Shown here: positions 22,690 to 34,284 of the stretch, in pieces
Layout of the letters: each line of letters starts with the position of its first letter
Position numbering within the stretch: the first letter of the stretch is position 1
NCBI GenBank assembly: GCA_030620095.1
Contig: JAUTXW010000884.1
Location: 948,371 to 1,012,370, forward strand
Reading direction: 5' to 3'
Length of the DNA: 64,000 nucleotides
DNA from: Kuschelorhynchus macadamiae
Taxonomy: Eukaryota; Arthropoda; Insecta; Coleoptera; Curculionidae
Translations under genes and position numbers: made by a program
The notes under the pieces: generated by a model
Seen by the model: only the letters and a program-made list of their open reading frames with translations
What the model was told of the DNA's origin: nothing
Databases searched by the model: none

Positions 22690-24221
22690 TAAAAAGTTTC
22701 TATTTAAAAAAATTATTAAGTTTTGTTGTCTTAAACTAGTTAATTTATTTTTAATAATTTGAAATTGCATTTTAGACGCAACTTCTGAGACTTTTTCCCC
22801 TAAAATAGAATCTCCAGATAACATACAAAAGTTTTCAATATCCCTTAAGGTTTTATATGCTTCTTTAATGTTCTTAATATTGGAAGACATAATTTCTTCA
22901 TCATCACTGTCAGATGAAATCTGACCGTTCTCACTATCTTGAAATTCACTGATGCACTCACGTACACTCATGTTAGGATTTTCCGTGAATAAACTTTCAT
23001 CAATTCTTGAATATGAAGTTAAGTCGGAAGACATTGACGTTCCTACATAATTCCGATAATGGCACATCATCTTCACTATCGTAGTCAACATTTTCCTCGA
23101 GAATTTCGTCGAATCCAGCTTTGCGAAAACAGTTATTGATTGTCTTGGATTCGACTTTTTTCCATGCAGCAACAATCCAAATCAAGGCAGTTACAAAATT
23201 TACGGATTTCTCTAATTGTTCGGTAGATTCAGAATACTCCATGGATGACAAAAATCGATTGATTCAAAACATTCTGTAGTGGGTTTTAAAATTTTGAATC
23301 ACGCTCTGGTCCAATGGCTGGCAATGTGATGTATTTGGCGGTAAAAAAATTATTTTAACATTTTTTAACTCCAGTTTTAGGTGAGATGCAGCATTATCAA
23401 AAAATAAAAGTACATTTCGGTTTTGCCTTTGCATTTTTCGGTCAAATTTCGTCCACCAATCCGACATTATATCCCGTGTCATCCATGCTTTCTTGTTATA
23501 CTACCATTCAAGAAGCAATTTTTCCACGCTTGATCCTTTAAAACAACGGGGTTTTTTACTTTTTCCAATCACCAGTGCATTTTCTTTTTCTCCATTCATA
23601 GCGGAGCAAAGTAAAATAGTGAGTCTCTCCTTGGACGCTTTCCCGTCAGCACATGTTTCGCCTTTTAAAGAAAACGTTTTATTTGGCAAGGCGCGGAAAA
23701 AGAGTCCCGTTTCATCGGCGTTATAAATGTCTCTCGGTGCGTAGTTTTTGATAATAGCACATAATTTCGTCCGCCAATCAGTTACCTGAATCAAGTCTAC
23801 AGCCGCTGCTTCGCCACAGATGGATTTGAAAGAGATATTATGACGTTGACATAACTTCTCCAACCATCCATTTGATCCTTTAAACCATCAACTTCTAGAT
23901 TCTTCGCAATTCGCAATTCTTGTGCTTTTTCCTTTATTATTGTACCGGATATTTGAATGTTTTTGGAGCGTACTTTACAAAACCAGTCGTAGACAATTTG
24001 GTCTATGGCAGCACCCTCAGTTTTCGTAAATTTTTTTCTCTTTCATGTTCCCGGTCTCGGCGAATCGCTTGTTAAGATCGCTCTTGTTTCTCAAAATATC
24101 ACTAATTTGAGATTTTCCTACACAGAATTTTTCGGCTAATACTCTAACACTAAGTTTGTTTTTTTCCTCGTATTTCAACTTTTTCTTGAAGACTCAAAAA
24201 CTTTCTTTCGTTTGAAGACAT
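22690..24221 (-). pseudogene. Tigger/pogo-family transposase remnant
   Basis: Minus-strand fragments in order: ATG at 24221 with LSLQEKVEI, then VLAEKFCVGKSQISDIL (Psq/CENP-B helix-turn-helix); TEGAAIDQIVYDWFCKVR, SGTIIKEKAQEL and GWLEKLCQRH (second CENP-B-type domain); YNADETGLFFRALP (first catalytic Asp), LLFFDNAASH (second) and LPPNTSHCQPLDQSV (third), which is the DDE_1 arrangement with about 28 residues between the last two; and an acidic C-terminus ending near 22690. At least three frameshifts break the frame (near 24170, 23860-23890 and 23490). I could not define the terminal repeats. A short perfect inverted repeat (CCTATTGTTAA, 24290-24321) lies just upstream. Confidence 0.85.
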
Positions 24222-24289
24222 ATTGATAACACCAGAATAACATCAAAACTTTAGCGGAATTTACCTACAAGCCAGACAGCATAAGCCAG

Positions 24290-24321
24290 CCTATTGTTAA
24301 ACTAGTGCTATTAACAATAGG
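24290..24321. repeat. Short perfect inverted repeat
   Basis: CCTATTGTTAA and its inverse, separated by 10 bp. It may be a remnant of a transposon end near the Tigger copy. Confidence 0.5.
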
Positions 24322-24488
24322 TAGGCGCCGCGCCGCTTATGAAGATCTAAATATTGCCCAAAATGTGCAATAAAAATATCGGCATTAAATGTGGGTTTGT
24401 CAAAAATTATCTGAATATCTGTCCGTTCTGAGGAGGTATATTTTACTGTTTTTATTAAAAATGTTCCAAATTTATATATATTTATTTA

Positions 24489-24491
<3 letters not shown>

Positions 24492-24530
<39 letters not shown>
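24492..24530. repeat. (TA)n microsatellite
   Basis: Short TA array at the outer edge of the inverted repeat that surrounds the 24688-28212 transposon. Confidence 0.95.
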
Positions 24531-24535
<5 letters not shown>

Positions 24536-24660
24536 GTTTTTTCTTGGGTATTTGTGGTTCAAGATGAAATTGAACAAGTTTAATTAATTTTTCTTAGTGT
24601 TGCTCTTTTTTATTTAGAGGTTTCGACCATTCAGGGTTGGTCTTCATCAGTAATAATCTT
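24531..24660 (-). repeat. Left arm of outer inverted repeat with hammerhead-like core
   Basis: Inverse of about 28375-28505, sharing CTTGGGTATTTGTGGTTCAAG-like sequence (shortened here), TTTCATCTTGAACC, AATTAATTTTTCTTA and the hammerhead-like block. These are the arms of a Penelope-type or foldback repeat into which the long-TIR mariner inserted. Confidence 0.75.
24620..24650 (-). ncRNA. Hammerhead-ribozyme-like core, copy 1
   Basis: Read on the minus strand: CTGATGA, a stem (GACCA, loop, TGGTC), then GAAAC. Both conserved hammerhead boxes are intact. The following triplet is CTC, where the partner copy at 28380 has GTC. Helix I is not obvious to me. Confidence 0.5.
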
Positions 24661-24687
24661 TTTTCTATTATTACACTTACAACTATA

Positions 24688-25621
24688 CCGGGTGTCAACG
24701 ATATCGTTTTACACGATGCCATTCATTTGCTTTTTAGGTTAGGATATTTATATTTGGGTTAACGAAATATGGTATTAAGACACATATTTTTCATGAAAAT
24801 TGAATATTACTGCCAGTTTTTCCGATATCAGAACCAAGTTAAGAATTTCAAATGGAACCCTGTATATTATTTTACATAGTTTGATAGAGCTTAGAATTAC
24901 CTTTTCAATGACATATCACAAGTTATTTTTTTTTTTTTCAAAATGGCGGACCAGGAAGCGCTTTTTCAAAATTCAATAAGGCGGTCGTTTCCCGATACCG
25001 ATGAAATTTTGTTTAACAAATTATTAAAATATTAAACAAAATGGGGTTTTCAATGGATTTTAATCAAATTTAAAATCAAATTTTTAATTTATCACAAAAT
25101 GGGATAAGTTTAATTTTTTCTTTAAAATGTGAACTTTTTCTTAAATTTTCTCAAAGATTTTAAATAGAAAGTTGTATTTATTAAATATTAGTATTAAAGT
25201 ATATCTTATTAGCTACACGAAACCGCATAACAAGCCGTATTTTTGCTTTTTGTTTCAGAAAAAATTGACAAAACCTTGCCGATACACATTTTTCCTAATA
25301 CATAACACGAAACAAACACACACATATTATTAATCAGAAAATCCTGGAATATTTTTTATTGTTTATTGATAAGTAGTTTTGTATTATTTTGACATTTTGC
25401 GACTGTTGTCTTATTTTAGGAAAGCGAGAAAAATCACAAGTAGTATTAATTTTATTTTACCAGTAGATACGGTGCAGTAACATGAAAGATGACTTAACTA
25501 AGATAAGTAGGTCTTGGAAACAATTGCATAGGGATGCCATTATAATTTTCATTAGATTTAACCAGAAACGTCAAAAGTACTGTTTTGTATCGACATTTCT
25601 GATAACTTTCGTTACATTTTT
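24688..25621 (+). repeat. Left ~934 bp terminal inverted repeat
   Basis: Matches the reverse complement of 27284-28212, including an ATGGCGGACCAGGAAGCGC block. The outer end is CCGGGTGTCAACG. Confidence 0.92.
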
Positions 25622-25650
25622 ACACTGAGAAAAACAAAAAACAAAACCGC

Positions 25651-26165
25651 ATAACAAACCGTATTTTTGCTTTTTGTTTGAGAAAAAATGGACGAAACTC
25701 TGCCGATATACATTTTTCGTAATACATAACATGAAACACACACACCCACACACACATATTATTAATCAGTAAATTTCGGAATATTTTTTATTGATAAGCA
25801 ATTCTGTATTATTTTGACATTTTATGATTTTTGCTGTCTTATTTTAGGAAATCGAGAAAAATTCACAAGTAGTATTAATTTTATTTTACCGGTAGGCTTT
25901 CGGTTTTTCCGGAAATACCTAGACCTAAGTCAAGAAGTTTAAAAAGAACCCTGTATATTTTTTTACACAGTTTGATAGAACTTAGAATTCCCTTTACATT
26001 GACATATCACAAGTTGATTTTTTTTCGAAATGGAGGACCAGGAAGCTTTTGTTCAAAATTCAATATGGCGGCCATTTTCTAACACCGAAGATATTTTTGA
26101 ATTATAGGTAGAAATAATAAACAAATATGGGGGTTTTTATTGGGTTTAATGCTAATTTAAAATCA
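25651..26165 (+). repeat. Internal diverged TIR duplicate
   Basis: The first half (25651-25890) resembles 25219-25460: ACCGCATAACAA, CCGTATTTTTGC and AATACATAACA blocks. The second half (25905-26150) resembles 24850-25100: ACCCTGTATATT, TTTGATAGA, ATATCACAAGTT, GGACCAGGAAGC. Element-end sequence has therefore been copied, rearranged, between the left repeat and the transposase stop. Confidence 0.75.
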
Positions 26166-26176
26166 AACTTTCACAA

Positions 26177-27254
26177 TTAATACAAAAGTAACTCAATTAA
26201 ATGTTCTATGCGCTGTCCGCCTTGTTCTTGGCATAGTGTAACTCTCTCAACATTTTCCGCGAGCAGGTTTCGTAAATGCTGTTCTGAGATACACTCAACG
26301 GCTCGTCTTATTCTATTTTCTAACATTTCCAACGATATTACAGGAGTTGCATACACTTTTTCTTTCAGATGACCCCATATAGAAAAATCAAGCGGGGTTA
26401 GGTCAGGCGACCTCGCTGGCCATCGAATTGGTCCATTGGTTCCCAACCAGTTCTCACCAAATCGTTCATTCAAGTAATTTGCAACAATTCTTGAATTATG
26501 AGCAGGGGCGCCATCTTGTTGGTAAACTAAATCATCATTTTGCTGCAAATTATTTATAAAATGTTCAATTTCATTTTCGAGAAAGTCCAAATACATCTCG
26601 CCAGTTAAAGGCTGATGGAATAATATTGGACCAATAACGCTTAGTCCTACAACGCCTAACCAAACATTAACTCCAAAACGTTCCTGGAAGGCACCTTCTC
26701 TTACTAATCTTTGATTTTCCTTTGCCCAATAACGAAAATTATTTCTATTAAACATCCCTAGATTAGTAAACCTTGATTCGTCCGAAAAAATAATGAATGA
26801 ATGAATGATGAAACACAGGACTTATTCTATAATTATCTAAAAACCAATTGCAATAAATAAGTCGTCTTTGGAAGTCATTTTCAAATAGGTGGGGGTGAAT
26901 TTGATACTTAAACGATTTAAACCCGTGTTTCTTTAAAATTTTTCTGGCGCTTTCATGGGACGTATTGCACTGTTTGCCTAATTTACGAAGGGAAACTGTA
27001 CGGTCATACTCGATGTACGCTAAAACGTTTGTTTCCACTTCTTCGCTTACTACGAAACCATCATTGCCATTAGCATGGACACCACCATTATTTTCATTTT
27101 TTAAATGTTGTACTAGCCAAGGATAATATGCATGTGAAGGAGCGTCACGATTCGGAAAGCGTTCCTGGTATAATCTCTCTGTGTCCCTTGAATTTTTGCG
27201 ACATTCCCCATAAATAAGGAGCATGTCAATTTGATGTTCTCTTGAATAAACCAT
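26177..27254 (-). pseudogene. DD41D mariner-like transposase, single 4 bp frameshift
   Basis: The ATG is not obvious at 27254 (MVYSREHQIDMLL by position). The N-terminus has the DMLLIYGEC...RFPNRDAPSH helix-turn-helix region, then NDGFVVSEEVETNVLAYIE and the second HTH around SLRKLGKQCNTSHESARKIL. The frame breaks at about 26790-26810 inside a TTCA repeat. One extra 4 bp unit explains it: without it the frame gives the conserved FSDE box and runs into 26755-26177. That part has VNVWLGVVG, QQDGAPAH and WPARSPDLTPLDFSIWG, with 41 residues between the last two catalytic Asp. Otherwise no stops are seen, so the gene decayed very recently. Confidence 0.88.
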
Positions 27255-27283
27255 AATATTTATTTTTAAAACTAACTAGAATC

Positions 27284-28212
27284 AAAAATGTAACGAAAGT
27301 TATCAGAAATGTCGATACAAAACAGTACTTTTGACGTTTCTGGTTAAATCTAATGAAAATTATAATGGCATCCCTATGCAATTGTTTCCAAGGCCTACTT
27401 ATCTTAGTCATCTTTCATGTTACTGCACCGTATCTACCGGTAAAATAAAATTAATACTACTTGTGATTTTTTCTCGCTTTCCTAAAATAAGACAACAGTC
27501 ATAAAATGTCAAAATAATACAAAATTACTTATCAATAAACAATAGAAAATATTCCAGGATTTTCTGATTAATAATATGTGTGTGTTTGTTTCATGTTATG
27601 TATTAGGAAAAATGTATATCGGCAAGGTTTTGTCAATTTTTTCTGAAACAAAAAGCAAAAATACGGCTTGTTATGCGGTTTCGTGTAGCTAATAAGATAT
27701 ACTTTAATACTAATATTTAATAAATACAAGTTTCTATTTAAAATCTTTGAGAAAATTTAAGAAAAAGTTCACATTTTAAAGAAAAAATTAAACTTATCCC
27801 ATTTTGTGATAAATTAAAAATTTGATTTTAAATTTGATTAAAATTGAAAACCCTATTTTGTTTAATATTTTAATAATTTGTTAAACAAAAATTTCATCGG
27901 TATCGGGAAACGACCGCCATATTGAATTTTGAAAAAGCGCTTCCTGGTCCGCCATTTTGAAAAAAAATATAACGTGTGAAATGTCATTGAAAAGGTAATT
28001 CTAAGCTCTATCAAACTATGTAAAATAATATACAGGGTTCCATTTGAAATTCTTAACTTGGTTCTGATATCGGAAAAACTGGCAGTAATATTCAATTGTT
28101 TTTTCATGAAAAATATGTGTCTTAATACCATATTTCGTTAACCCAAATAAAAAAATCCTAACCTAAAAAGCAATTGAATGGCATCGTGTAAAACGATATC
28201 GTTGACACCCGG
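27284..28212 (-). repeat. Right ~929 bp terminal inverted repeat
   Basis: Inverse of 24688-25621. It ends CACCCGG, then TA. The transposase start region abuts its inner end, so the promoter may lie in this repeat. Confidence 0.92.
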
Positions 28213-28374
28213 TATTATCAGTTTCGTTCGACACGACGCTAGGTGAAACGCATAATTTTAATGAATGTTGACGTACCATTGTTTTTAAATGTGTTCCTTG
28301 TAACTGTAATTTATGTAGAAGTTTGTAGGATGTAATTGAAAAAAAAACGAAAGTTCCTTCTTTCGACAAAAAAA

Positions 28375-28505
28375 AATTACTGATAAAGACCAACCCCGAA
28401 TGGTCGAAACGTCTAAATAAAAAGGAGCAACATCAACAGTAAGAAAAATTAATTCAATTTGTTTAATTTCATCTTGAACCACAAAATACCCAAGAAAAAC
28501 AAAAT
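28375..28505 (+). repeat. Right arm of outer inverted repeat with hammerhead-like core
   Basis: Inverse of 24531-24660. See the left arm for the shared blocks. Confidence 0.75.
28380..28410 (+). ncRNA. Hammerhead-ribozyme-like core, copy 2
   Basis: CTGATAA, a GACCA/TGGTC stem, GAAAC, then GTC. The G of the CTGATGA box, essential for catalysis in known hammerheads, is A here. The possible cleavage triplet GTC is kept. Confidence 0.45.
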
Positions 28506-29439
28506 TAGAATATATGTATGTATCGGTTAAACTTCAGAAAAATTAGGAAGAAGCATGCCTATACAAATACCAAAATAAAAGTTTCGAGGGTCCAGATTTC
28601 ATGTTCCGACCCCTGGCCTATTATAGTGGTCTATAAGGTAATGGTAGATCTATTCAGATAAATTGCAAAGAAAGCATATTTTGATTACTCGAACAAATAT
28701 TAAAACTAAAAAACTCAACTCAACTCAAAATAAATTTACTGTCTTACAAACAAAATAATTGTTGCTAACAATGCTTAAAAATTAGTAACCCTAACAAGTA
28801 ATAAATATAAATATTTTTAACTATAGAAGTATTGTCTTCAGATTAAACAAATATGACTTAAAGGCATGCAATAATTAATAAACAAAAATGAACATTTTCA
28901 AGGCTTTTCTACCTTTGTCTAGAGAGTCAGAAAGATCAGCAAAAACAACATAAGAAATATATACATAATGCTAACATTATAAAATTGGTGAACAAAATAA
29001 ATACATAAGTATTCAAAGTCAAAAATTCTATATTCATAATATTTTACAAATGGAGATGGAAAGTTAAATATCAATTTTTATATAATTTGTATGTGAAAAT
29101 ACGTTAACTAACTTTGTTAGTCAGTGGTTTTTGCTTTTAACCTTACTGGTGGTTTCTCTGAAATTGGTGGCCAGATCAGAAGATACATATCCAGGCTTCT
29201 CTCCCGCACTTATTTAAAGGATTGAGAAAACAGGATTCCGTTTTTATACATACATATTACACACTTATCAATATACAGACCAGCAAGAGTTATTATTCCT
29301 TAAGTTACCCCTACATGGATCCAATTTACGCATGTCAAACATAATCAACAACAAATGCGTTTTTTGAATTAGAAATAATCTCCATATAGTATGAAACTGA
29401 AATTAGCAGATCTTTTTTTAGGACAAGAACATAACAGCA
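28506..29439. other. Intergenic; no gene seen
   Basis: AT-rich sequence without convincing coding potential, leading into a very old LINE remnant. Confidence 0.4.
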
Positions 29440-30520
29440 AGAGTTGAGCTTGCCCTAGACTTACAGCATTTCTCTCTCCCAGGTGAGGTTTGACTATCGA
29501 TGTAAACTCCTAAAATGGTCCCAGCTCAGTGTGTTCTGAACAATTTATCACATATTGTTTTGTACCCAAAATAATCAAATTGAACTGGTCAGCATTAAGA
29601 ATAACATTGCTGAACTCTAAGTGTTTCTGTGCTTATCTCAGACAGTCCTTTCCAAGTCTAAAACACCTTCCACAATAACCCCAATCAACATATTAGTATC
29701 ATCAGCATATGTCTCAACTCTCAGCATACAGACCATTAGATAAGAATATATCAATTTTAATACATTCTAATTTTTCCAACAATGTACTATAATTCAGGTT
29801 GATAGAAACCTTTTTATGAAGAATTAAGAATTGGTTGCTTGTTTTCAAGGTAATCTATAATCTCATTTGAAAATCATCCACAGGAGCACAACTGTACAGT
29901 AAGAAAAGAAATAGATCATTTGAGGACAAATAATATCTAAACCTTTTTTTTGACAGCATATTATAATTTAAACTGCTGCAAAATGCAGATTGGTTACAAA
30001 ACCATATTATGAACTTGTTGACTATTATACTCGCACATATAAATAGATCCTAGTACAAGTCTTTAGTCTTTTATGCCAGTGCAATTGCTTTGTTTCTGAC
30101 TTAGGGTAGTTTTAGGGAAAGCACTGTTTTTGTGGATGTTGTATAAACTAGTAATGAATATTTATTTATACCAAGTAAATGACAGTTTTTGTCATGCAGT
30201 GATTTTGTAGAAAATATTTTTACTCTGCTCATTTTTTAAATTATTTCACATCTGTTACAAAATGTATTGTCTCTACTTAAAATAAATAGTTCCTGTTTAT
30301 ATAGTATTTCTATCTAAAACCCTAATTTTTATAGGTGCTTAGTTATGACAGACAGCAGATGACACAGTTGTTTCGAAACTGTTTTTTTCAGCTTTGAAAA
30401 TGATGACAATAGACTAATTGAGATAGATCTCCACAAGAACCAGGTTTCCCCTTCTTATAATTAGGTTTAATAACTGCAAACTTTAATCTTTCTGGAAATC
30501 TACACTCTGAATAAAATAAT
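29440..30520 (-). pseudogene. Ancient LINE reverse transcriptase remnant
   Basis: On the minus strand, pieces of a non-LTR RT survive in several frames: CRFPERLKFAVIKPNYKKGK near 30450-30515 (family form FPDxLKxAxVxPIYKKG), and TYADDTNMLIGV near 29690-29720 with the catalytic YADD preserved, followed by an ILNADQFNLIILGT-like segment. Many stops and frameshifts. The intervening RT palm is barely recognisable. Confidence 0.6.
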
Positions 30521-30966
30521 TATTTAATTTATATAAACAGAGAAGTTGCTAGTTCCTTCGCACAGGTTTTTAAACCCTTATCATATTCTTAACATTTTTA
30601 TTTTCTCAGTTATTTTTAATGCTGTTGTTGGTATTAAAACACAGAATACTCATTGTACTTTATATTGCAGCAACAATCCCAATTTTTCATTGAATTAACT
30701 AAGTTAGGAGTAGCTAGTATTTTGTTACCCTCAGAAAATGTAATATCAATATATTTTTTTCACAGCCATTTACTAACCTAAATAGTACCATGTCCATCAA
30801 GTAATTGATAAGCCTATACAATGAAAATTTCTTATAAAATTTGATTCATTTTATTGTATTAACATTACTTCCCATTCACTTATATTTCCATTATGTCGTT
30901 CTTTATTTTTTGATATATTGTTTCACTTTCACTATTCTTGAAACATAGATAATCATCTTATTTTTA

Positions 30967-31110
<144 letters not shown>

Positions 31111-33594
31111 CTTTATTGATGTCAATACACAATAAAATTGCATTTACACAAGTCAAAATACAAATAAAGGATAAAGTATTATAAAAGAAACATATTGATT
31201 TAAACACAGTACTATATAAAATTTATCTAAAACATCCTTAAAAATAATATAGTAAAATAAAAGAAAAAAAAAAAAAAAAAAACAAACAACACAAAAACAA
31301 TTTTTTCTAAAGGCAAAATGCAATAACACTTCCTAACAATTAACAAAAAAAGTAGAAAACTGATGTACAGCAGTCAGTAGTTAAAAAGTTTTAAATGTAC
31401 CTATCTTAATAAATTACAATTAGAAGACATTTATAAAAAAAAGTAATAAGAATACAAAAACTAAAAACTAAAAGTGGAAGCCACTATTGAAATACTCCTC
31501 AAAAGTATAAAAAGCGTTCACCAATAGATATTTTTTCAAGGTGTACTTAAAGGTGTTCACCTCTAAGGCTCTTATATGAGAGGGTAAGCAATTGAAAAAC
31601 CTTGGACCATAATAGTTAGTGCCCACCCTGGCCCTAGTGAGGCGGAGATGGCTAATTACGAGATTAGTGCCATGCCGTGTCGGATAGTCATGAACATCGT
31701 GATGTGAGGCGAAAAACTGGAGGTTTTGTCTGACATGCAAAATACACTGCAAGATGTAAATGCAAGGAAGAGTCATTAACCTATATGTAATAAAACTCTG
31801 CCGACAGTCATCCCGGTACTTCAGCCCTGCTACAAGCCTTACACATCTTTGTTGTTTAAAAATTAACTTAGCATGTGGAGAATGACCCCACTCTAGTAAT
31901 GCATAAGACATGAGAGAGCCAAAGTAGCCATGGTAGGCTGCCAGAAGAGTCCCAGTAGATACACACTTACTCAGGTTCCTGATCAAGTATGTGGACCTTG
32001 ATAGTTTCCCACCAAGGTGCATCACATGGTTTTTCCATGACAGAACAGTATCTAGAGTTACCCCCAGAAAATTCACCTCCTTAGAGCAATCTCCCAAAAG
32101 TCCATGATCATTTCTCCCTTTACCCAAAGTGAAATTAATTGACTGGGTTTTGCCAGCATTCATACACAGTCTATTAGTGACAAACCAATCTTCAATGTGT
32201 GATGCAGTTTCAGAGATGCATGAGTTTTCAATCTGCGAAGGAAGATAAGAGGTGAAAGTGGTGGTATCATCAGCAAACAAAATTAGGTTTCCCCCTGATT
32301 GGAAATTGGCAAGGTCGTTAATGTAAAAAAAAAGAGGACAGGACCAAGCACAGAGCCCTGGGGCACACCGCACTTGACTGCACTACCCATGGATGTGACT
32401 TGATTGTAAGAGACAAACTGGCTTCGATCATATAAATATGATTTTAGGAGAGCTATGCTCTTTGGCTGAAAACCATAATAAGGAAGTTTCTTCAGCAGGA
32501 TGTTGTGAGAAACACAATCAAATGCCTTTGTAAGATCTAAGCAGCAGGCATAAGTATCGCGGCCATTCTCAAAACCCTCAATTACATGCCTTACAAGGCA
32601 GTCAATAGCATGAGCAGTGGTCCTTTTGTTACGGAAACCAAACTGCTGTTGGAAAAAGAGGTTATTTGACTCGAAGTGTTTTGTAATCTGTGTTTTCAAG
32701 ATGGACTCAAACACCTTGGATAGAATGGGTAGTAATGAGATGGGGCGATAATTAGTGAGATCGTCTGGAGAGCCCTTATTTTTAAAGATAGGGACAACTT
32801 TTGCTTTTTTAAGTACTTTGGGGAAAACCTGAAGTGTTATGGCTTGGTTTATAAGCCTGGTAAAGGGATATATTATCACATTTTTTAAGGTTTTTATTAT
32901 TCCAGTATTTATGTTGTAGCAATCCGTAGCTCTAGTATTTCTTAAGTCACCAATTACCTGTCTAACTTCATTATAGGTAATTTGATTGAAATTAAAAAAA
33001 CAATTTTCTCTACATTGTTGAAGGTATTGTGAGAAATGGTTATTGGAGGCTGGTAAAGACTGAACAAGCAAATTAGCAACATCAGAAAAATAGTTGTTGG
33101 TTGCTTGAGCATTCAAGCTTTCTGAAGAAGTAAAAGGGATGGATGGCTGATTGTTTTTAATAACCTGCCACATGGCAGACTGAGGATTTGCTGCGGTAGT
33201 AATGAAGTTATCGTGAGCAGTTACTTTGGATCTTGAAATCTCATTGCGGTATGTCTTCTTGTACTTCCTCACTGTTTCCGCGGGAACTAAATTTGGATTT
33301 TGCCTGTTCAAATCCACAAGAAGTCGCAATCGCTCACGCATATCTCTTAAGTTATTATTGAACCAAATGACTTTAGATTTATTGTTGGCTGTATTAATTA
33401 GTTTAGACTTTAGGGGAAAACAAACCCCAACCGCATCAATGATAGTGTCAACAAATCTCTTGAACTTCAGTTCAATGTCGATGGTCATATCAGAAATATA
33501 ATCCCACGATTCACTCTCTATTTTGTTATAAAGAGCAAAAAGCCCTTCCTCAGTAAATGGCCTGTAATTTACTCTGCTATATATATATTAAATG

Positions 33595-33597
<3 letters not shown>
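31111..33597 (-). mobile_element. 5'-truncated non-LTR retrotransposon (jockey/CR1-type)
   Basis: Minus-strand LINE. ORF part 1 (33488-32283) covers the linker and RT: AKVVPIFKNKGSPDDLTNYR, PISLLPILSKVFE, QQFGFRNKRTTAHA, LDLTKAFDCVSHNILL and GVPQGSVLGPVLF. A frameshift near 32330, in a run of A residues, switches to part 2 (32373-31468): FYINDLANF, ILFADDTTTF (catalytic FADD), VNFLGVTLD, and the C-terminal ALLEWGHSP and PTRHGTN. There is no endonuclease domain, so the copy is 5'-truncated, and its 5' edge abuts a (TA)n array. The 3' UTR runs from about 31467 to the AATAAA/ATCT tail. One frameshift away from an intact RT. Confidence 0.9.

Positions 33598-33669
<72 letters not shown>
33598..33669. 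repeat. (TA)n microsatellite
   Basis: TA array between the 5' edge of the LINE and the left terminal repeat of the next mariner. Confidence 0.97.
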
Positions 33670-33672
<3 letters not shown>

Positions 33673-34284
33673 TGGGAAAAGTTTTAGAGGAAACTTATTG
33701 CATTCGATATCCGGCTTCAGATTTACGATCGATCAATTGTTTTTGGAAATATCGCGGAAAAACCGAAAATGGCGGATTTCGTTTTTGGCCAGTATATCCA
33801 GAACGGTAAATTTGACAGCTGCCAAAATCTGATATTATTGGGACACATTTTTAAAACAAATAAGATGGCGTATACGACACGTCTTCATTGTTTTTTGTTA
33901 ACCCTCAACCCGCCTCAACTTTCATTTTTCTTATGGCCGCCATATTGGTTTTTCGATTTTTGGAAAGAGCCTAAAATTTCCAGTCTAGTGATATCTCACA
34001 AGTGCATTAAAGATTTTAGTATCATCGAAATATTACACTTCGTAAAGTTAGGTTTGTTTTTTCTAAGGAGGCCATGATTTAAAGTAATGTTAGCTCTCAA
34101 TGCTTTTCTAAGGAGGCCATAATTTATCTGTAACAAAATTGAATTTTGACTTTGACGTTAAGTTAAATAGTTGAAAGTATCAAAGCTGTGTTTTAATAAG
34201 TAGTAGGTACTCTTTTATCCCAATAAAATCATAAATCTGATACATAAATTGTCAAAACCTATAGAAAATTGCCGGCATTCCGTA

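Larger units (their letters stand above)
24688..28212 (-). mobile_element. Mariner-like DD41D transposon with ~930 bp inverted repeats
   Basis: This 3,525 bp element starts CCGGGTGTCAACGATATCG and ends with the inverse. TA lies on both sides (24686-24687, 28213-28214). The terminal inverted repeats are about 934 and 929 bp (24688-25621 and 27284-28212) with few differences, which makes this a young copy. A transposase on the minus strand begins only about 30 bp inside the right repeat. The left interior contains an extra, diverged copy of TIR sequence. Confidence 0.93.
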
